64,000 nucleotides of DNA from Piper betle. Its lineage: Eukaryota > Streptophyta > Magnoliopsida > Piperales > Piperaceae. How positions within the stretch are numbered: the first letter of the stretch is position 1; each line of letters starts with the position of its first letter. Position numbers and translations under genes: made by a program. The notes below the pieces were generated by a model. That model was not told the DNA's origin, did not search any database, and was given only the letters and a program-made list of their open reading frames with translations. Of the stretch, positions 49,755 to 61,230 are shown piece after piece. The stretch is from NCBI GenBank assembly GCA_033002965.1, contig JAURVB010004884.1, forward strand, positions 62,001 through 126,000, read 5' to 3'.

Positions 49755-50636
49755 CTATTGTGTATTTGATTTATTACTTGCTGGACGTGTTAAGTGGTAT
49801 TTTTCATCACTTTGTTTCCTCAATCTAGAAGGAAATGGTACCTTTTCCTCAACCTCATCTATAAGTACTTCATCTTTTACTTTCCCTTTGTTTCCGAGTA
49901 AGCTAACCAATGTATTAGGTTCACGTTTGTTGCTTGGCTTATCATCTTCCCTAACTTCATTGGGTTGAGCTGGTTCTTGTAAAGTAATACCACTCCGGGT
50001 TGTTATAGCTTTGCAATGCTCTTGACCATCATTCCTTGGTTGTTCTGGTTGGCTAGGAAGTACACCCTTGGGTCGCTCACTAGGTTCCTTGTTTAATTGC
50101 ACCATGACTTGTTGCATAAACTGTTGTTGCTGTTGTTGCTGATTCTGCATGAATTGTTGCATAGTTTGTTGCATGGTATGTTGCATGGAATTGAACATTT
50201 GGACCAAATCTGGTTGTTGTTGCTGAAAAGAAAGTGAAGGGGGTTGATAATGCTGTGATGGTGGTGGTGGATTATTGGGGACAGCAACCGATTGTGAAGA
50301 ATTATTCCATGAAAAATTGGGGTTATTGCACCAGCCTGCATTGTAGGTGTTGGGATAGGGATTGTTGTTCCAAATAAAGTTGCCTACGTAATTAACTTGA
50401 TCTGTTGCACATTGACCTGTAAAATGTCCTTGTCCACACCATTCACACCTTGGTTCTACAGCCTTAACCTGCCTCTGTATATTTAGAATTTGAACTTCAT
50501 TAGTTAAAGCACTAACCTGATCAGATAAAGTAGTAAGTGCATCTAATTCTAAAACTCCGGTAGTCCTCCATGAATGCATGGCTTCTTCCTCTATTGGTTC
50601 TTGTGCTCTTCTTCCAGCGGCACACAAGTTTCTCAA
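49755..50636 (-). pseudogene. Gag C-terminal fragment, Athila-type
   Basis: 293-codon ORF with a zinc-knuckle-like CEWCGQGHFTGQC, the NNPYPNTYNAGWCNNPNFSW segment typical of Athila-like gags, a glutamine-rich stretch (QNQQQQQQQF) and an end at FPSRLRKQSDE. The last 15 or so codons are read from the host LTR. The N-terminal gag region is missing. Confidence 0.85.
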
Positions 50637-50826
50637 ATCCTTTCAATCTTTCGTACTAATAAACAAATGATAAAAAATAATAGTAAGGAAGAAGATAATG
50701 ATATATTTTATTTTTTTCCTTTTTTTTCTTTTTTTGTTTTTTGTTTAAAAATAATCAGACACTAAAATCTAAAAAGAAAAGAAAACACTCAAAATTCTAA
50801 TCTAAATTAATTAAGAAAATTCAATC

Positions 50827-50844
50827 TCCCCGGCAACGGCGCCA
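50827..50844 (-). other. Primer binding site, tRNA-Asp type
   Basis: TGGCGCCGTTGCCGGGGA on the minus strand, six bases after the LTR end. It is complementary to the 3' end of plant tRNA-Asp and is the usual Athila/Tat primer site. Confidence 0.9.
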
Positions 50845-50850
50845 AAAACT

Positions 50851-52001
50851 TGTTAGACTATTTTAAATAGCATGCAAGTGTACATGGTCGTAACAAGTAA
50901 TATAATGATAAATCGAGTATCGTCCCACAGGGAGATGAATTTCCTTAAATTAATTAAAGAAAATAAAATTAAGAACAAAACAAAAATAATTAACTTAACA
51001 GAATCTAAATACTAACTTTAAATTAAAAGAGAAGTCAAAATTATAAAACTCGTTCTAGAGTCGAATTTCCCTTAACATGATTTTAATCTCATCATATCTT
51101 ACTTTTATCTTTTATTCCCTCGGATTGTCGATCTAGGATAATTATATGACATGGTGGCTCCCGCTCCTTCATGCTTCTATTATTTTGCCTCAATTTCTAC
51201 CTCCCGGTGATAATTGATTAATCAACAAAATAACGCATTAAGAATTGCCTTACAACCACATACGGTGTTGTGTATCTTCCGACCACAACGACAAACAAGT
51301 CAAACGACTCGTCGTATGATGAATTATCAATGACTAATCTAATTAATTTCTCCCGAAATCTAATTAAACCTCATGATCTAAAAATAGGTGATCAATCTAT
51401 TCTTAGCATTAAGAATATGATAATTCAAACATTCCGATTGAATAAAAGAGTAAAAGCTTGAAATAAATTCAATTAAATCATGTTAAGTTCCATTCTTCTC
51501 TAAAACGAAATATAAAACTACTCCATAATAAAAATAGAAAATAATATAAAAAAACTAATTTTTATTATAAAAGAAAAAAGAATTACAAAAACTAAAACTA
51601 CTACTTTCACTACACTCCGAAGCCAAGAGATGAGATATGATCAACAACAAATGACCACCCCTTTATATAGAAGTGGAGATACAAGAATTCGAAGAGGGTG
51701 TTCACAAATTGACGTAATCTAATTAATTATAATGTCCCTTTAAGTTTCCAACTGTTCGACTCCATTGAACACCATACATTGTAACCATTGGGTGGCGCCA
51801 AGTGTCATGACCAATTAAATCCAAAGCTTAATTTATTCATCTTTTTCTGCATTAAAACATCAAAGTTAAGCATATATAATAAAATATTAATTAACTAAAA
51901 TAATAAAGTAAAATATTACTTAATTAATAATGTTTATACCCGGGAAGTACAAAATCATATTAAAAACATGGGTAAATATTATATATTTTAAACGCTTAAC
52001 A
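50851..52001 (-). repeat. 5' LTR of the Athila-like element, 1.15 kb
   Basis: Begins TGTTAAGCG and ends GTCTAACA on the minus strand. Its outer edge abuts solo-LTR sequence (CGTGAG). Confidence 0.82.
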
Positions 52002-52085
52002 CTCACGTTGCCTTCGGGCCTATTGTATAAATCCCAACCCCGACCTATATATATGTATAGTTTTCGCATTTTTGTGAGAGATTGA

Positions 52086-52334
52086 ATGAGGGAAATCCGA
52101 CTACCGTGCTACGCGAGCGGGCACGTGTGTGTCGATAGTGGGCTTTGGAATGGTGTGCGGCCCGTTTCATTCCCGAGGGATCCTGACAACTCCACCTTTG
52201 AGTTCCTCAAACCCGGAAAAGTGTGGAGGTTCACGGGTACTGCATTGCAGTGCATGTCTAGACTTGTGGTTTCAAAGGGTACTAAAGGCGACTGCCTGAG
52301 AGTATTCGGCCTTCGTGCTCAAGGCCAGGAGTAA
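52086..52334 (+). CDS. 82-codon ORF inside the second solo LTR
   Basis: Homologue of the ORF at 30617-30865, same start, stop and length, with about ten substitutions and no indel. Function unknown; it may only reflect the shared LTR. Confidence 0.3.
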   Translation: MREIRLPCYASGHVCVDSGLWNGVRPVSFPRDPDNSTFEFLKPGKVWRFTGTALQCMSRLVVSKGTKGDCLRVFGLRAQGQE

Positions 52335-53197
52335 TATGGAAGGTGCAGAGGGCGGAAAGGAATGAGATTTGATGCGAGAAGCGATAGAGAAATGGCCAAG
52401 GTATGTGAATGAGAAAGAAAGGGGGACGTTGTCGACCCGAGGGCGACAGCTCCCGTATGTGCCCTGATGAGAGTTCTTGAGGAAGTATATAGTTTTCATT
52501 CAACAGGAGAGTTTGCTCTCCTGTGCCAGATTGATATTAGTTATTTTCCTGGCCGGTAACACTCGTTACTGACGGTTTTTCTATATATATGTAGGTGAGG
52601 AATGCGAGCAATGAAAGCTGTCGGGACTGCGGAGGAGCAGCACGGAACCGCGCACACATGTACTTGCCGCGTGTAATGTAAAATGATGGTTGTTTAATGC
52701 TGTGTGAATGATTGTTAGAATGTTTTTGTCTTGATGAATTGCCTGTTATGAAATGAACGGATAGATGTGAATGAGCAGGGAGCCTTGAGTTCAACCTCGG
52801 CTTAGATGAAAACAAATGAGATAATGATTGAATGTCATGGTAGATTGCTATGTGTTATTGTATTTTCATAAAATATTTATATACCTTTGTCGTGGACAGG
52901 TTGGCCCTTATTACACTTTTAAGGGAAACTCTATCTATTTTTACGTAGTAGTATATATTTTCTTTTGGTTTCTCATTTATTGTTTTGTCTTGTTTTTGCT
53001 TGTACATCATAGCATGCATGTAGGACTGCGTTAGAACCCAATTGTTCCTATTCATGAATTTCATGATTGCATCTCCATCTTGAGACGCCGAGAGTAGATC
53101 CGGGTCGGCTTAACCAAATCTAGTAGATTAGCGAACGGTTCGGTCGCCGGTGACATTTCCGGGTCGGTTCATGAGTGAGCCGAAACGGGGTGTTACA

Positions 53198-53243
53198 ATC
53201 AAAGCCTGCCAAGTCTAGACGAGGCAAGCAAGAAAATAAGGTA
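53198..53243 (+). pseudogene. Coding-like segment, right half, beyond the solo LTR
   Basis: Reads KPAKSRRGKQENK and is followed by GTATATTG as a possible splice donor. Partner of 48165-48222. Confidence 0.3.
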
Positions 53244-53854
53244 TATTGTTTTTTAAGTTTCGTTGTTGTATAAGCTTTTGAATGATATGGATTGTTCCTT
53301 GTTATGTTGCTCTACTCCTAATTTTTTTGTTTGGCATAATGTTTTTTGTTGGATCTCCCTCTGCAGCTTCTTTTAACCCCTTGGATTCTTTTACTTGTTT
53401 ATCTAAGTGGCCAAAGATAAATTTGAGTTAGTGAGCCAAGGATCAACTCAGAGGTCTTTAAGAAGTGGTTTTCGGAGATTACTGGAGATGAGCTAGAAAT
53501 CTTAATCAATATTCTTGTCAATCTTGGAAAATTTGTTATATTGATATGGGATCTCTCCAAAATTGAAAAGACCTATTTTTGGAAAGTGTCCAAATCTCCC
53601 CCTCCCTCCCCCACTAAAAACTGATTTCCTTTTTATTTATTCAATTCTATCTTATCTCCATCTTAGTGAAAGGATTCTTTCTTCTCCTCTGTCTGTATGA
53701 ACTGGAAAGCGATTTATTTTCACTCTTTTCACAACTTAAATTTACAGTTCTGCATTGCCATCTTAATTATTTTCCTTAGAATGGCTAGCTTTGGAATTGA
53801 AATTTAGTTGGATGGTTTACTTATTTTGTTGGCAATTTAATGTTGTTGCATCTT

Positions 53855-54100
53855 TGTCCAGGTGGCTGAGCGTGCATTGTTCCCATGGAATAATGATGAT
53901 GTAAGAAACCTGATTATTCAGCTTTGGAAAATAATATTTGTAGTCATTGGAATCAGGCTGTTTAAGTCTGACACTTAATGTAAAGAAAATATTCTCAGAT
54001 GCTGATCCAGAGATATTTGGAGAATGCATGCTTACTTTCCAAGAAGATGAATTACAGGAAAAGGAGCTGCAAGATATAGTGATAGAGGCAACCACCCTGT
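53855..54100 (+). pseudogene. PP2A B' (B56) regulatory subunit relic, C-terminal part
   Basis: VAERALFPWNNDD near 53862-53900, then HWNQAV near 53944 and, after a frame change and stops, LTLNVKKIFSDADPEIFGEC (53965-54030) and QEDELQEKELQ. These match the conserved VAERALFLWNN, HWNQAVH and DPELFEEC regions of B56 subunits. Intron sequence and most of the HEAT-repeat body are absent, so it is a degraded fragment. The active protein directs protein phosphatase 2A to its substrates. Confidence 0.7.
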
Positions 54101-54180
54101 ATTCTTATCAAATGGGTTTATTATTTTAGCCGGACAAAACATTCTTATCAAATGGGTTTATTATTTTAGCCGGACAAAAC
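54101..54180. repeat. Perfect 40 bp tandem duplication
   Basis: ATTCTTATCAAATGGGTTTA followed by TTATTTTAGCCGGACAAAAC occurs twice without change at 54101-54140 and 54141-54180, at the end of the PP2A B' relic. Confidence 0.95.
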
Positions 54181-54984
54181 ATAGGCTATCTTGTCACCAG
54201 ATTAAAGTGTAAGCAACGAGGATAGGATTTGCTACAAAGATAGGTTGGATTTCAGATGTGGATTCTTTTGCCTGAAGTGATAGTGTTGCGTTCTTAGTGC
54301 AACAAAATACTAGCCTGTTTTCTTCACTTTTTATCTTAGGCTTGGCGGTACTAATTTTGAGTACACCTCCAACATTTGTTTATCATGTAAAGATAAAACT
54401 TCCACCCTCGTGTTCAGAAAAAATTCAATCTTTTTTGTCCCAAGGCTTGGCAGATCTCACGCCACTGCTTCAATAAACCAAATTCATATAACATCTTGGG
54501 ACAAAAAAGATTGAAATTTTTTTATCTTGCCATGCCTTATGTATCATCTTGTCTAATTTTTTATAAAAGGAGCTTGGGCTTTACTTGATTTGTTTTATCT
54601 TTTAACTAAAAAATGATCAATATTTTTCTATAAAATTAAATTCTAAATATTTGTATTAGATTTAAGCTTTTTAACAGAAAAAAGGGAATTGTTTGTTGTG
54701 GATATTACATGTTAGTTAGTGGGAGAATCAAGTATAATTACACAAAAAAAGGAAAGTTATGAATTGTCTTCAATACCCTAACCGGAATTAAATAAGAAAA
54801 TTAAGAAAAGATCCTTATTAATGTGGGCAATTTGTCATTTATTGAAAAATTTTCTCTTTTTGATAATTATGCTTCATTATCCCACCAACAGGTGATATTA
54901 AAGAAATATTTTTCCTTGTCTAGCAAAAGGCTCATTAGATTTTCATTTTTTGTCTTCGAAGCTCACTGCTAGATATTTTTAATG
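54181..54984. other. Spacer between the PP2A relic and the NLR relic
   Basis: AT-rich; apart from the hairpin at 54421-54518 nothing is recognised. Confidence 0.5.
54421..54518. repeat. Short hairpin with 24 bp near-perfect stem
   Basis: AAATTCAATCTTTTTTGTCC plus CAAG at 54421-54444 is inverted at 54495-54518 with a single extra A. The loop is 50 bases. Confidence 0.8.
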
Positions 54985-54992
54985 TACATAAA

Positions 54993-56815
54993 AATGGTTG
55001 TTCTTATCTCATCTTCCTTCTTCTACACCTCATATCCTGAGACATCAAATGGGAATGATCTAGTTTTGGGCACCTTGTCACCTTCAATAGACAAAGTAAT
55101 GGCCAATATACTCTCCCAATCCATCTTCATCTCACTAAATGACTTTCCCTGCTTACTTTGTTATTACTTGTCTATGGAGACCCATACGTTAATCCATGAT
55201 TTCAAATCAAGTAATAATAGAACTTCCACTTTTCAAACCCTTCACGCCATAAAAATTAGGATCCGCTTTACTTAGATGGCCGCGAGAAAGTTGAGATACT
55301 GTAAACTAGGAAGAGTACAAGAATTGAGCCCATTGCCTGGAAAGTTCCATAGCTAAACTTCATCAACTGACCACTTAAGTTACAAATAAGGTCAAAACTA
55401 CCATCACTGCCTACCAATTCTGGCTAATACTCCCTACTCTTGGAGGTCTGATAGCAAATTTAGATCATCACTTGGATTTGATCCAAATTAAATTCATGTG
55501 CAGTTTCAATCGACTCAAGGAATTAAATTGTGTCAATAGGAAGCCATATTTGTGGCAGGAGGATGTTGATTTGAACCATGGAAGCTATTCGAGGTAGGGA
55601 GGACATTCAAGCTTCTTTGGAAGCGACTTAAGAGAAGGGCACCGGTCAACAGATAATGTGAAGGGCACTCATCTTCTTCAAGGATGATATTGTTGATGGT
55701 AAGCTTTCGAAATTCAAGCATTCATATATAATCAAAAAATTTGAAGCTGGAGGAGATTACCAATTGAGTGTGGCAAATTTCTTGATGTGCCAAGGAGCTA
55801 GCCACATTTAACCACTGCTTTGGGAGGATAGAATCATTGCCTGTGGTCGAGAAAGATCTTTGTTTCTACAAAAACTTTATCAATTGGTGCTCCAACTCAT
55901 TAAATTCGATGTCTACGCAAATTAGTGCTCATAATTTAGCATCGAATTCAAAAAATTTCTAGCTGCGAGATCTTGAATATCCGCAAACACTATGATCTAA
56001 ACCCAAAGTGTTTGCCTACCCTCCTCATCCAAGCCCCAAAAATTGTCTTTCCTTGTAATTTCAATAAGCATATCTCTAGCAATATCATGCATCTTTCAAG
56101 ACTAAAAAAATCTACAATCTCATAAGCAATTTTGCCAATTCTTGCCCAAACTAAGCCTTCACCAGATCACATTAAACATTGGTATTTCAAGACCTTAAGG
56201 ATACATAGCAAAGCAAAGTAAGCAAGGTTTCAAGTTGCAGTTTAGATATGGCAAGTTCAGGTCAGATTTTAGCATGATCGATGGTGGGGTGAAAGCTCCT
56301 GTCTCGCTGCTTTTTCAGATCCAAATCAGGTGGAAAATAATTGACTCGTCAATGAAATTTTAGGTGATCCCGGTGGGTGGAATATAGTGTGGATGGTGTA
56401 TAGGACGTTGCAGTGGTAGATGACATTAAAAGAAGTGGCCTTCAAACCCCTAGGATGTGAAGCCCTTCTCAATGTCATCTTTATTCTTATCTTCCAATTC
56501 ACTTGCGACCTCTGGTTTTTGTTTCCATTCATGGACAGAGCGTTTCCCAACGTCATTCCTGCCGCCCACATTTTCTTACAGTTTCCTTCCCAATTGTCTC
56601 CAATTTAAGCTTTGGGCATTGATCTTCTCAACGTGCAAATGCAGTTTTTATGAACAAGGATAACAAGGACAAGCTATCCTGATCCAACAGCATCTTAGGC
56701 CAGTGAATGTATTTCTCCATTGCTCCCATTGACACAGCGACCTCCTTGTTTCTTCTTGCGACAATTATGCAACAAACACTCCTTCACGGTAGACTTTAAA
56801 CTGTCCCACCACATG
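54993..56815 (-). pseudogene. Second ZAR1-like NLR, decayed and truncated
   Basis: Nucleotide similarity to the gene at 44162-46773 runs in the same orientation. The start at 56815 lies within the NB-ARC domain (between kinase 2 and RNBS-B: the GTCCCACCACATGC and CTCCTTGTTTCTT words match 45926 and 45861). The end at 54993 matches the LRR C-terminus (ACATCAAATGGGAATGAT). The coiled coil and P-loop are absent. Many indels, stops and internal deletions are present, and an unrelated stretch of about 140 bases interrupts it near 56285-56425. It cannot encode a receptor. Confidence 0.85.
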
Positions 56816-58503
56816 CCAGTTGGGGGCCAATAACCCACTTATCTATATCTTCAATCACCAGATAAAACACATAAAAATTTACCATAAAAATCTCCACCAA
56901 ACAATTGTGATTATAAATTTTCATTTACAACCACAGCGGAGTGCCTAGACATTTAGACCTCGTCCCGCGTTCCATTTAAAACCCTGGTAGAATAATCTTA
57001 CATCTCTCTTCACAATGATTGGTTATTGCGTCTGCGAAAAGAAGTCAATGTACATGGGAACGCCGGTTCTCTATATCCATTGATTATCTGATCATCAATG
57101 GTCATGGGAATTGGCGTCCCAATGTGCTTCCCTTCTGACGAACACAAGTTTTGCCCATTTGAGATCGGCAATGTCCTAACATATAGCCTTCCACAGGGTC
57201 ATTTGAATTAGGCGCGGAAGATAGCTCAACATGAAAAGCCCAAGAAATTTGCAATACATTTGTACGTGGGAGGAGCATTAGATGAGTACATCTTTTCTCA
57301 AGATAGGTGGTGCCTTTTATATGTACGTGGTTCGTGGGTTCCTCGTCTTCATTATCCCTAACCTCCTATATACAATACATTATAAATTGATAAAAACTTT
57401 AAAATATCCATTAGTAATGTTTATTACATATATTTAATTTTATCTCTTTACTATGTAAGCATTGATTATAAAGTCTTATTTAATTAAAGAAATAGTGCAT
57501 TCATTCTCTGATTCTTTTGTCTATGTAATTTCAATTTAATTTTGTTATAGAAAATTTCTATATCTTTTTCAACTACATGATATTTTAATTTTTACTATTT
57601 TCCTTTTTTAATTTGTTTGTAGGATTAGACAAAATTTAAGTTTAAATATCTTAAAGCTCTAATGTTCCATCTTTAAACTAAATATAACCCATATTAAATT
57701 TTTGTCAAGGCAAAAAGTGATTTAATATTTTATTATCTGGGTCTAATATATATACACTATATAATTTTTTTAATAACAAACGTATTTTCACTCATAGATT
57801 TATACAATCATTCACTTCATATTAAACTAGTCGCTTGCCCACGTGACGTGACATAATATGATTTTAGTTATTTATTATTCTTGTATTTAATTACTTTCAA
57901 ATGATTTATATTTTATCATAAATTTAAAATGAATTAGAATATAATACACTTCAATTAAAGGTTTTTTATGATATTTATTCTTATTACCTAATTTGTATTA
58001 CATTAGATATTTATTTATTAGAGTCATATATATTATACATTTTTTAAAAATCTTAAGAAATATTTATTTTATAATTTGATGTTACTCGTCAATTTTTAAT
58101 TTCATAAATCTCCTAACTTAAGAATTATTAAATTTAAAACAGGTTATGATTTTAGATGATTTAGATTTTATAATTATAATTGTAATAATAGATGGTAAAA
58201 TTATAATTTAATTTACTTTTATGGTACATGTAGAGATTCATCTATTAGAGTCTTATATGTTATATCTATTTTTAAAATCCATTAATTTGTTAACTCATAA
58301 ATCTCCTTATTAAGAATCGTTAAACCTGAAATAGGGAATAATTTTAGACTTGTTAAACTTTTAATTACATGTATATAAAAAGAAAAGCTCGGATCTTCCA
58401 TCTGAGTTGGATTCGACGTAAAATCCCGATCGACCCAATCCGCCGGCGTCAAAGTAGTTTGTATCTAAGGCTGCGATCGAGTTTTTGAGCGGGTCCCTTA
58501 TCA
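56816..58503. other. Intergenic DNA, nothing recognised
   Basis: 56816-57360 has ordinary composition and 57360-58380 is very AT-rich. No gene, RNA or repeat boundary found. Confidence 0.5.
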
Positions 58504-58572
58504 TGGGCCCCTCCGCCTTACACCTATATAAAGAAATGAATAACCCACCGAGGCTAAGAGGTGCTAGGGTTT
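58504..58572 (+). promoter_or_regulatory. Promoter-like cluster: Site II, TATA box, telo-box
   Basis: TGGGCC at 58504-58509, TATATAAA at 58525-58532 and CTAGGGTTT (telo-box, reverse orientation) at 58564-58572. Site II plus telo-box is typical of plant genes for translation machinery and snoRNAs. It points rightwards, but no matching product is recognised downstream. Confidence 0.5.
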
Positions 58573-59640
58573 CAACCGGCCACGGCTGGTGGCGCGCTGC
58601 CCCTTTCACCTCCTCCGTTGTTGCAATGGGAGAGATTGACACGGTTGGTTGTTTCTCTATTGAAGAGAGCTGTATTTGTACCGAGGGACGGGCTTGATTT
58701 CTGTTATAGCCCGTCTCTTGATTTCTGCCCAATGCGGGTTGCAGCCAAATCAAATCTCTCAGAAGCAAACTGGTCGGATTTCCTCGCTTTCTCTGTCGGA
58801 AATCGGCTTACCGAGCTTCTGATATCTTTGTTCCCTTGTCGGTCGGTTGTTTTAAAGATATGTAGTATGGAGAAGGGGGAGAAAGAGGGAAGTGGCTTTT
58901 GGTCATGCCGCTTCTAGAAGGCCTTCTCAGATACTAACTGTTTATTAAGGGGTGTCTTCCGGGCTTCCTGCACTTGTGTTGTTCTGCAGGTCGCGTCTAT
59001 GGATGCCCACATGCTGGCTACTCCTCCTTGTAGCCTCCCTTTTATCATCTGATCTCTAAATTCTTAACTATGTTTTGCCTTTTCCGGTATATGAAATTTG
59101 TTGCATGATTGATTTTATTCACTGAAAACCATGAGCGGATTTCTGCTTATTTGGTAGGTATGATTTCCATCATTGAAGTTGAAATGTTTTGCTAGTTACT
59201 TTATAACGTATGTGGGAGAATATAACCATGTGCTTAGGTTTTTTAGCTATTGACATTATTTATCCTTGATAGCAAAATTTTGGTGCCTCTGGGTCTGAAG
59301 TTTGCCTCTTTGGCCGATTGACTTTGCTTTAGAGATGAATACAGTCCCTATATAAATTCCTCTGCCTTCCCACTTACTTCCCCTAGATTTGTTTTATGGG
59401 GAACCTTGCGTAGGCAGAAACATTCAGCAAAAATTTTTGCTTATATATTATATATATATATATATAATTACTGAGGTTTTGTAGCTTTCTTTAGCTGTGA
59501 CATTGATAATTCATTGTAATTCTCGTGCTTTCTGCAAATGATGTATTAAATGAATAAGGTGAAGATCTTCAAGCGCTCTCTGATCTCAAAGTCGTATCTG
59601 CCCAATCTTCAATTGTAATGATGTATTAAATGAATAATAA
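58573..59640 (+). other. Possible transcribed region of unknown product
   Basis: 58573-58990 is GC-richer than its surroundings. The first ATG (58625) opens only a short ORF of about 23 codons (MGEIDTVGCF). A 118-codon ORF at 58561-58917 overlaps it but has no family features. Could be a 5' exon, a non-coding RNA or a relic. Confidence 0.3.
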
Positions 59641-60010
59641 CTGTAGTTTTGAAATCTCTTGCTGGCCAAATATGTGAAATCTTGTGTTTCTCCCATGGAG
59701 ACTCTTGTGGAACTTCCCATGAAATGGAAGATGAGCGGTTACAATTTTTTCTTACTAATCTTGTGAGGGTACTAAATTATGGAAGAACTAATGTGAAAGT
59801 AATAAATTGTGAATGCATGGTGGATTCGGGGTTGATAGATGTCATCCATTTGAGGTGGACGAGGTAAATGCCCAAAATTTATAAGGGTCGAATGCCTTGG
59901 AATTGATCGTCGTCATCCATGGAATGAAAGAGCCGTTCCAAAGATTTTAATGCCAAAAGATATTGGTAAACAAGTAATGAAGCATGTGGGCCACATTAAG
60001 CGCGAAATTA
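59641..60010 (+). pseudogene. Unrecognised coding-like fragment
   Basis: Two open pieces in different frames: CEILCFSHGDSCGTSHEM (from 59649) and ECLGIDRRHPWNERAVPKIL (about 59890-59950). They look like residues of a protein gene but match nothing I know. No start, splice sites or continuation. Confidence 0.25.
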
Positions 60011-61230
60011 TATTACTACTTGTTTAGACTTAGAAATCTAGGATCCATCGAAATATTCTTCGGGGTTGATAGACTTGAGAGAGTTAAGCCTATTTGACCT
60101 GACATGTATATATCGGTGTTGTTTTTTGTATGATTTATATTAATATATAATTTTCAATTAAAGCATTTTAAATTTGATATAATAATACATAAAAAATAAT
60201 TTAAATATTTATAAATTTATTTAATTAGTTATTAGATAATGATATTTTATAGTTCGGTTATATTTAGAAAAAATATTTTAAGATAAATATGGTTAAAATT
60301 TTTATTTTTTATTTAAAGTATCAAACGTAGAGTTTATCCGGCCCGGTTTGTTTAACATCTTAATGTTTAATATTGATTTAAGATTTAAATCTGCGTGTTT
60401 TTTAATCTATTATCGACCTAAGTGGAGCTTTGAAAAGCCCTACTCAAGGGTGTCTGAGCCATACAAGGGTCATATGCACACCGGTCGCCACCACTTTGTG
60501 GTTTAACTTCTACGTCGTATCATGTGAAAATCGCAAAAGATGCCTTAGATCTCCTTTACTAATGTATTTTCTGATCAAAATTTAAATGATGCTGCTACAA
60601 CCAGATTTATGCCAAATAATTGATACATGATCGGGCTTGGCTGACCAAATACCTGGCTGGCTTGACTTTTCTTGCTGCCACACCAACTCTAGAAATGGAT
60701 AAGGACACATTGCTGAAAATTGAAAATTTATATTTCTTTACCATGTTACCCTAAAAGTAGTACAAATAATATAAATTTTATATAAAGTGAAATAATATGA
60801 AAATTTTTAAAATTTATTTTGTATGTTTGGATGGTAGAAAAATTAGATGAAAATGAAATATTTTATGTTTATTTTATTTTATTTTATTTTATATAAAAAA
60901 TACTGTTGTGTAAAATTTATTCATATATTTATTTTGACTAAATTAAAAAAAATTTGATTCTCATATTTTAGATTTTTTTCAAATAATTTAAAAACAATCA
61001 AATTGACTCTTGGAAAAGGACACACAAAAAAGAGTTTGTTTTTGTTTAAAGGTTTTATATCATAAGTAATTTATGTTTAATTCATAATCAATTCTTTGTA
61101 AGTAATAGCTAAATTTAATAATGTATATCTTACATTTTATAAATTTCAATCAACGAGACGAAGAAAAAAAGAAATAAAAGTATGTATATATTAGCTGTTC
61201 TTGCTGATAAACCAGCTCAGAGCAATTAAC
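60011..61230. other. AT-rich intergenic DNA
   Basis: No coding signal. A run of TTTTA repeats lies at about 60870-60890. Confidence 0.5.

Larger units (their letters stand above)
49800..52001 (-). mobile_element. Truncated Athila-like Ty3/gypsy element nested in the solo LTR
   Basis: On the minus strand: LTR 50851-52001, primer site 50827-50844, leader, then a gag-like ORF that stops at the junction near 49800. Only the 5' part of the element is present; no protease, reverse transcriptase or second LTR. Confidence 0.85.
48223..53197 (-). mobile_element. Second solo LTR of the same family, inverted, with a nested insertion
   Basis: Starts TGTAAAACCCGTGACTCGAG and ends CGGGGTGTTACA. Its reverse complement aligns with 29756-32681 along the whole length apart from a foreign insert at about 49800-52001. 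Flanks are ATCAG (48218-48222) and ATCAA (53198-53202), a 5 bp duplication with one mismatch. About 110 bases of LTR are missing at the insertion site. Confidence 0.87.

Noticed and set aside
29756..53197. The two solo LTRs as the ends of one giant retrotransposon
   Set aside because: They are in opposite orientation, each has its own target-site duplication, and the interval holds ordinary genes rather than gag-pol.
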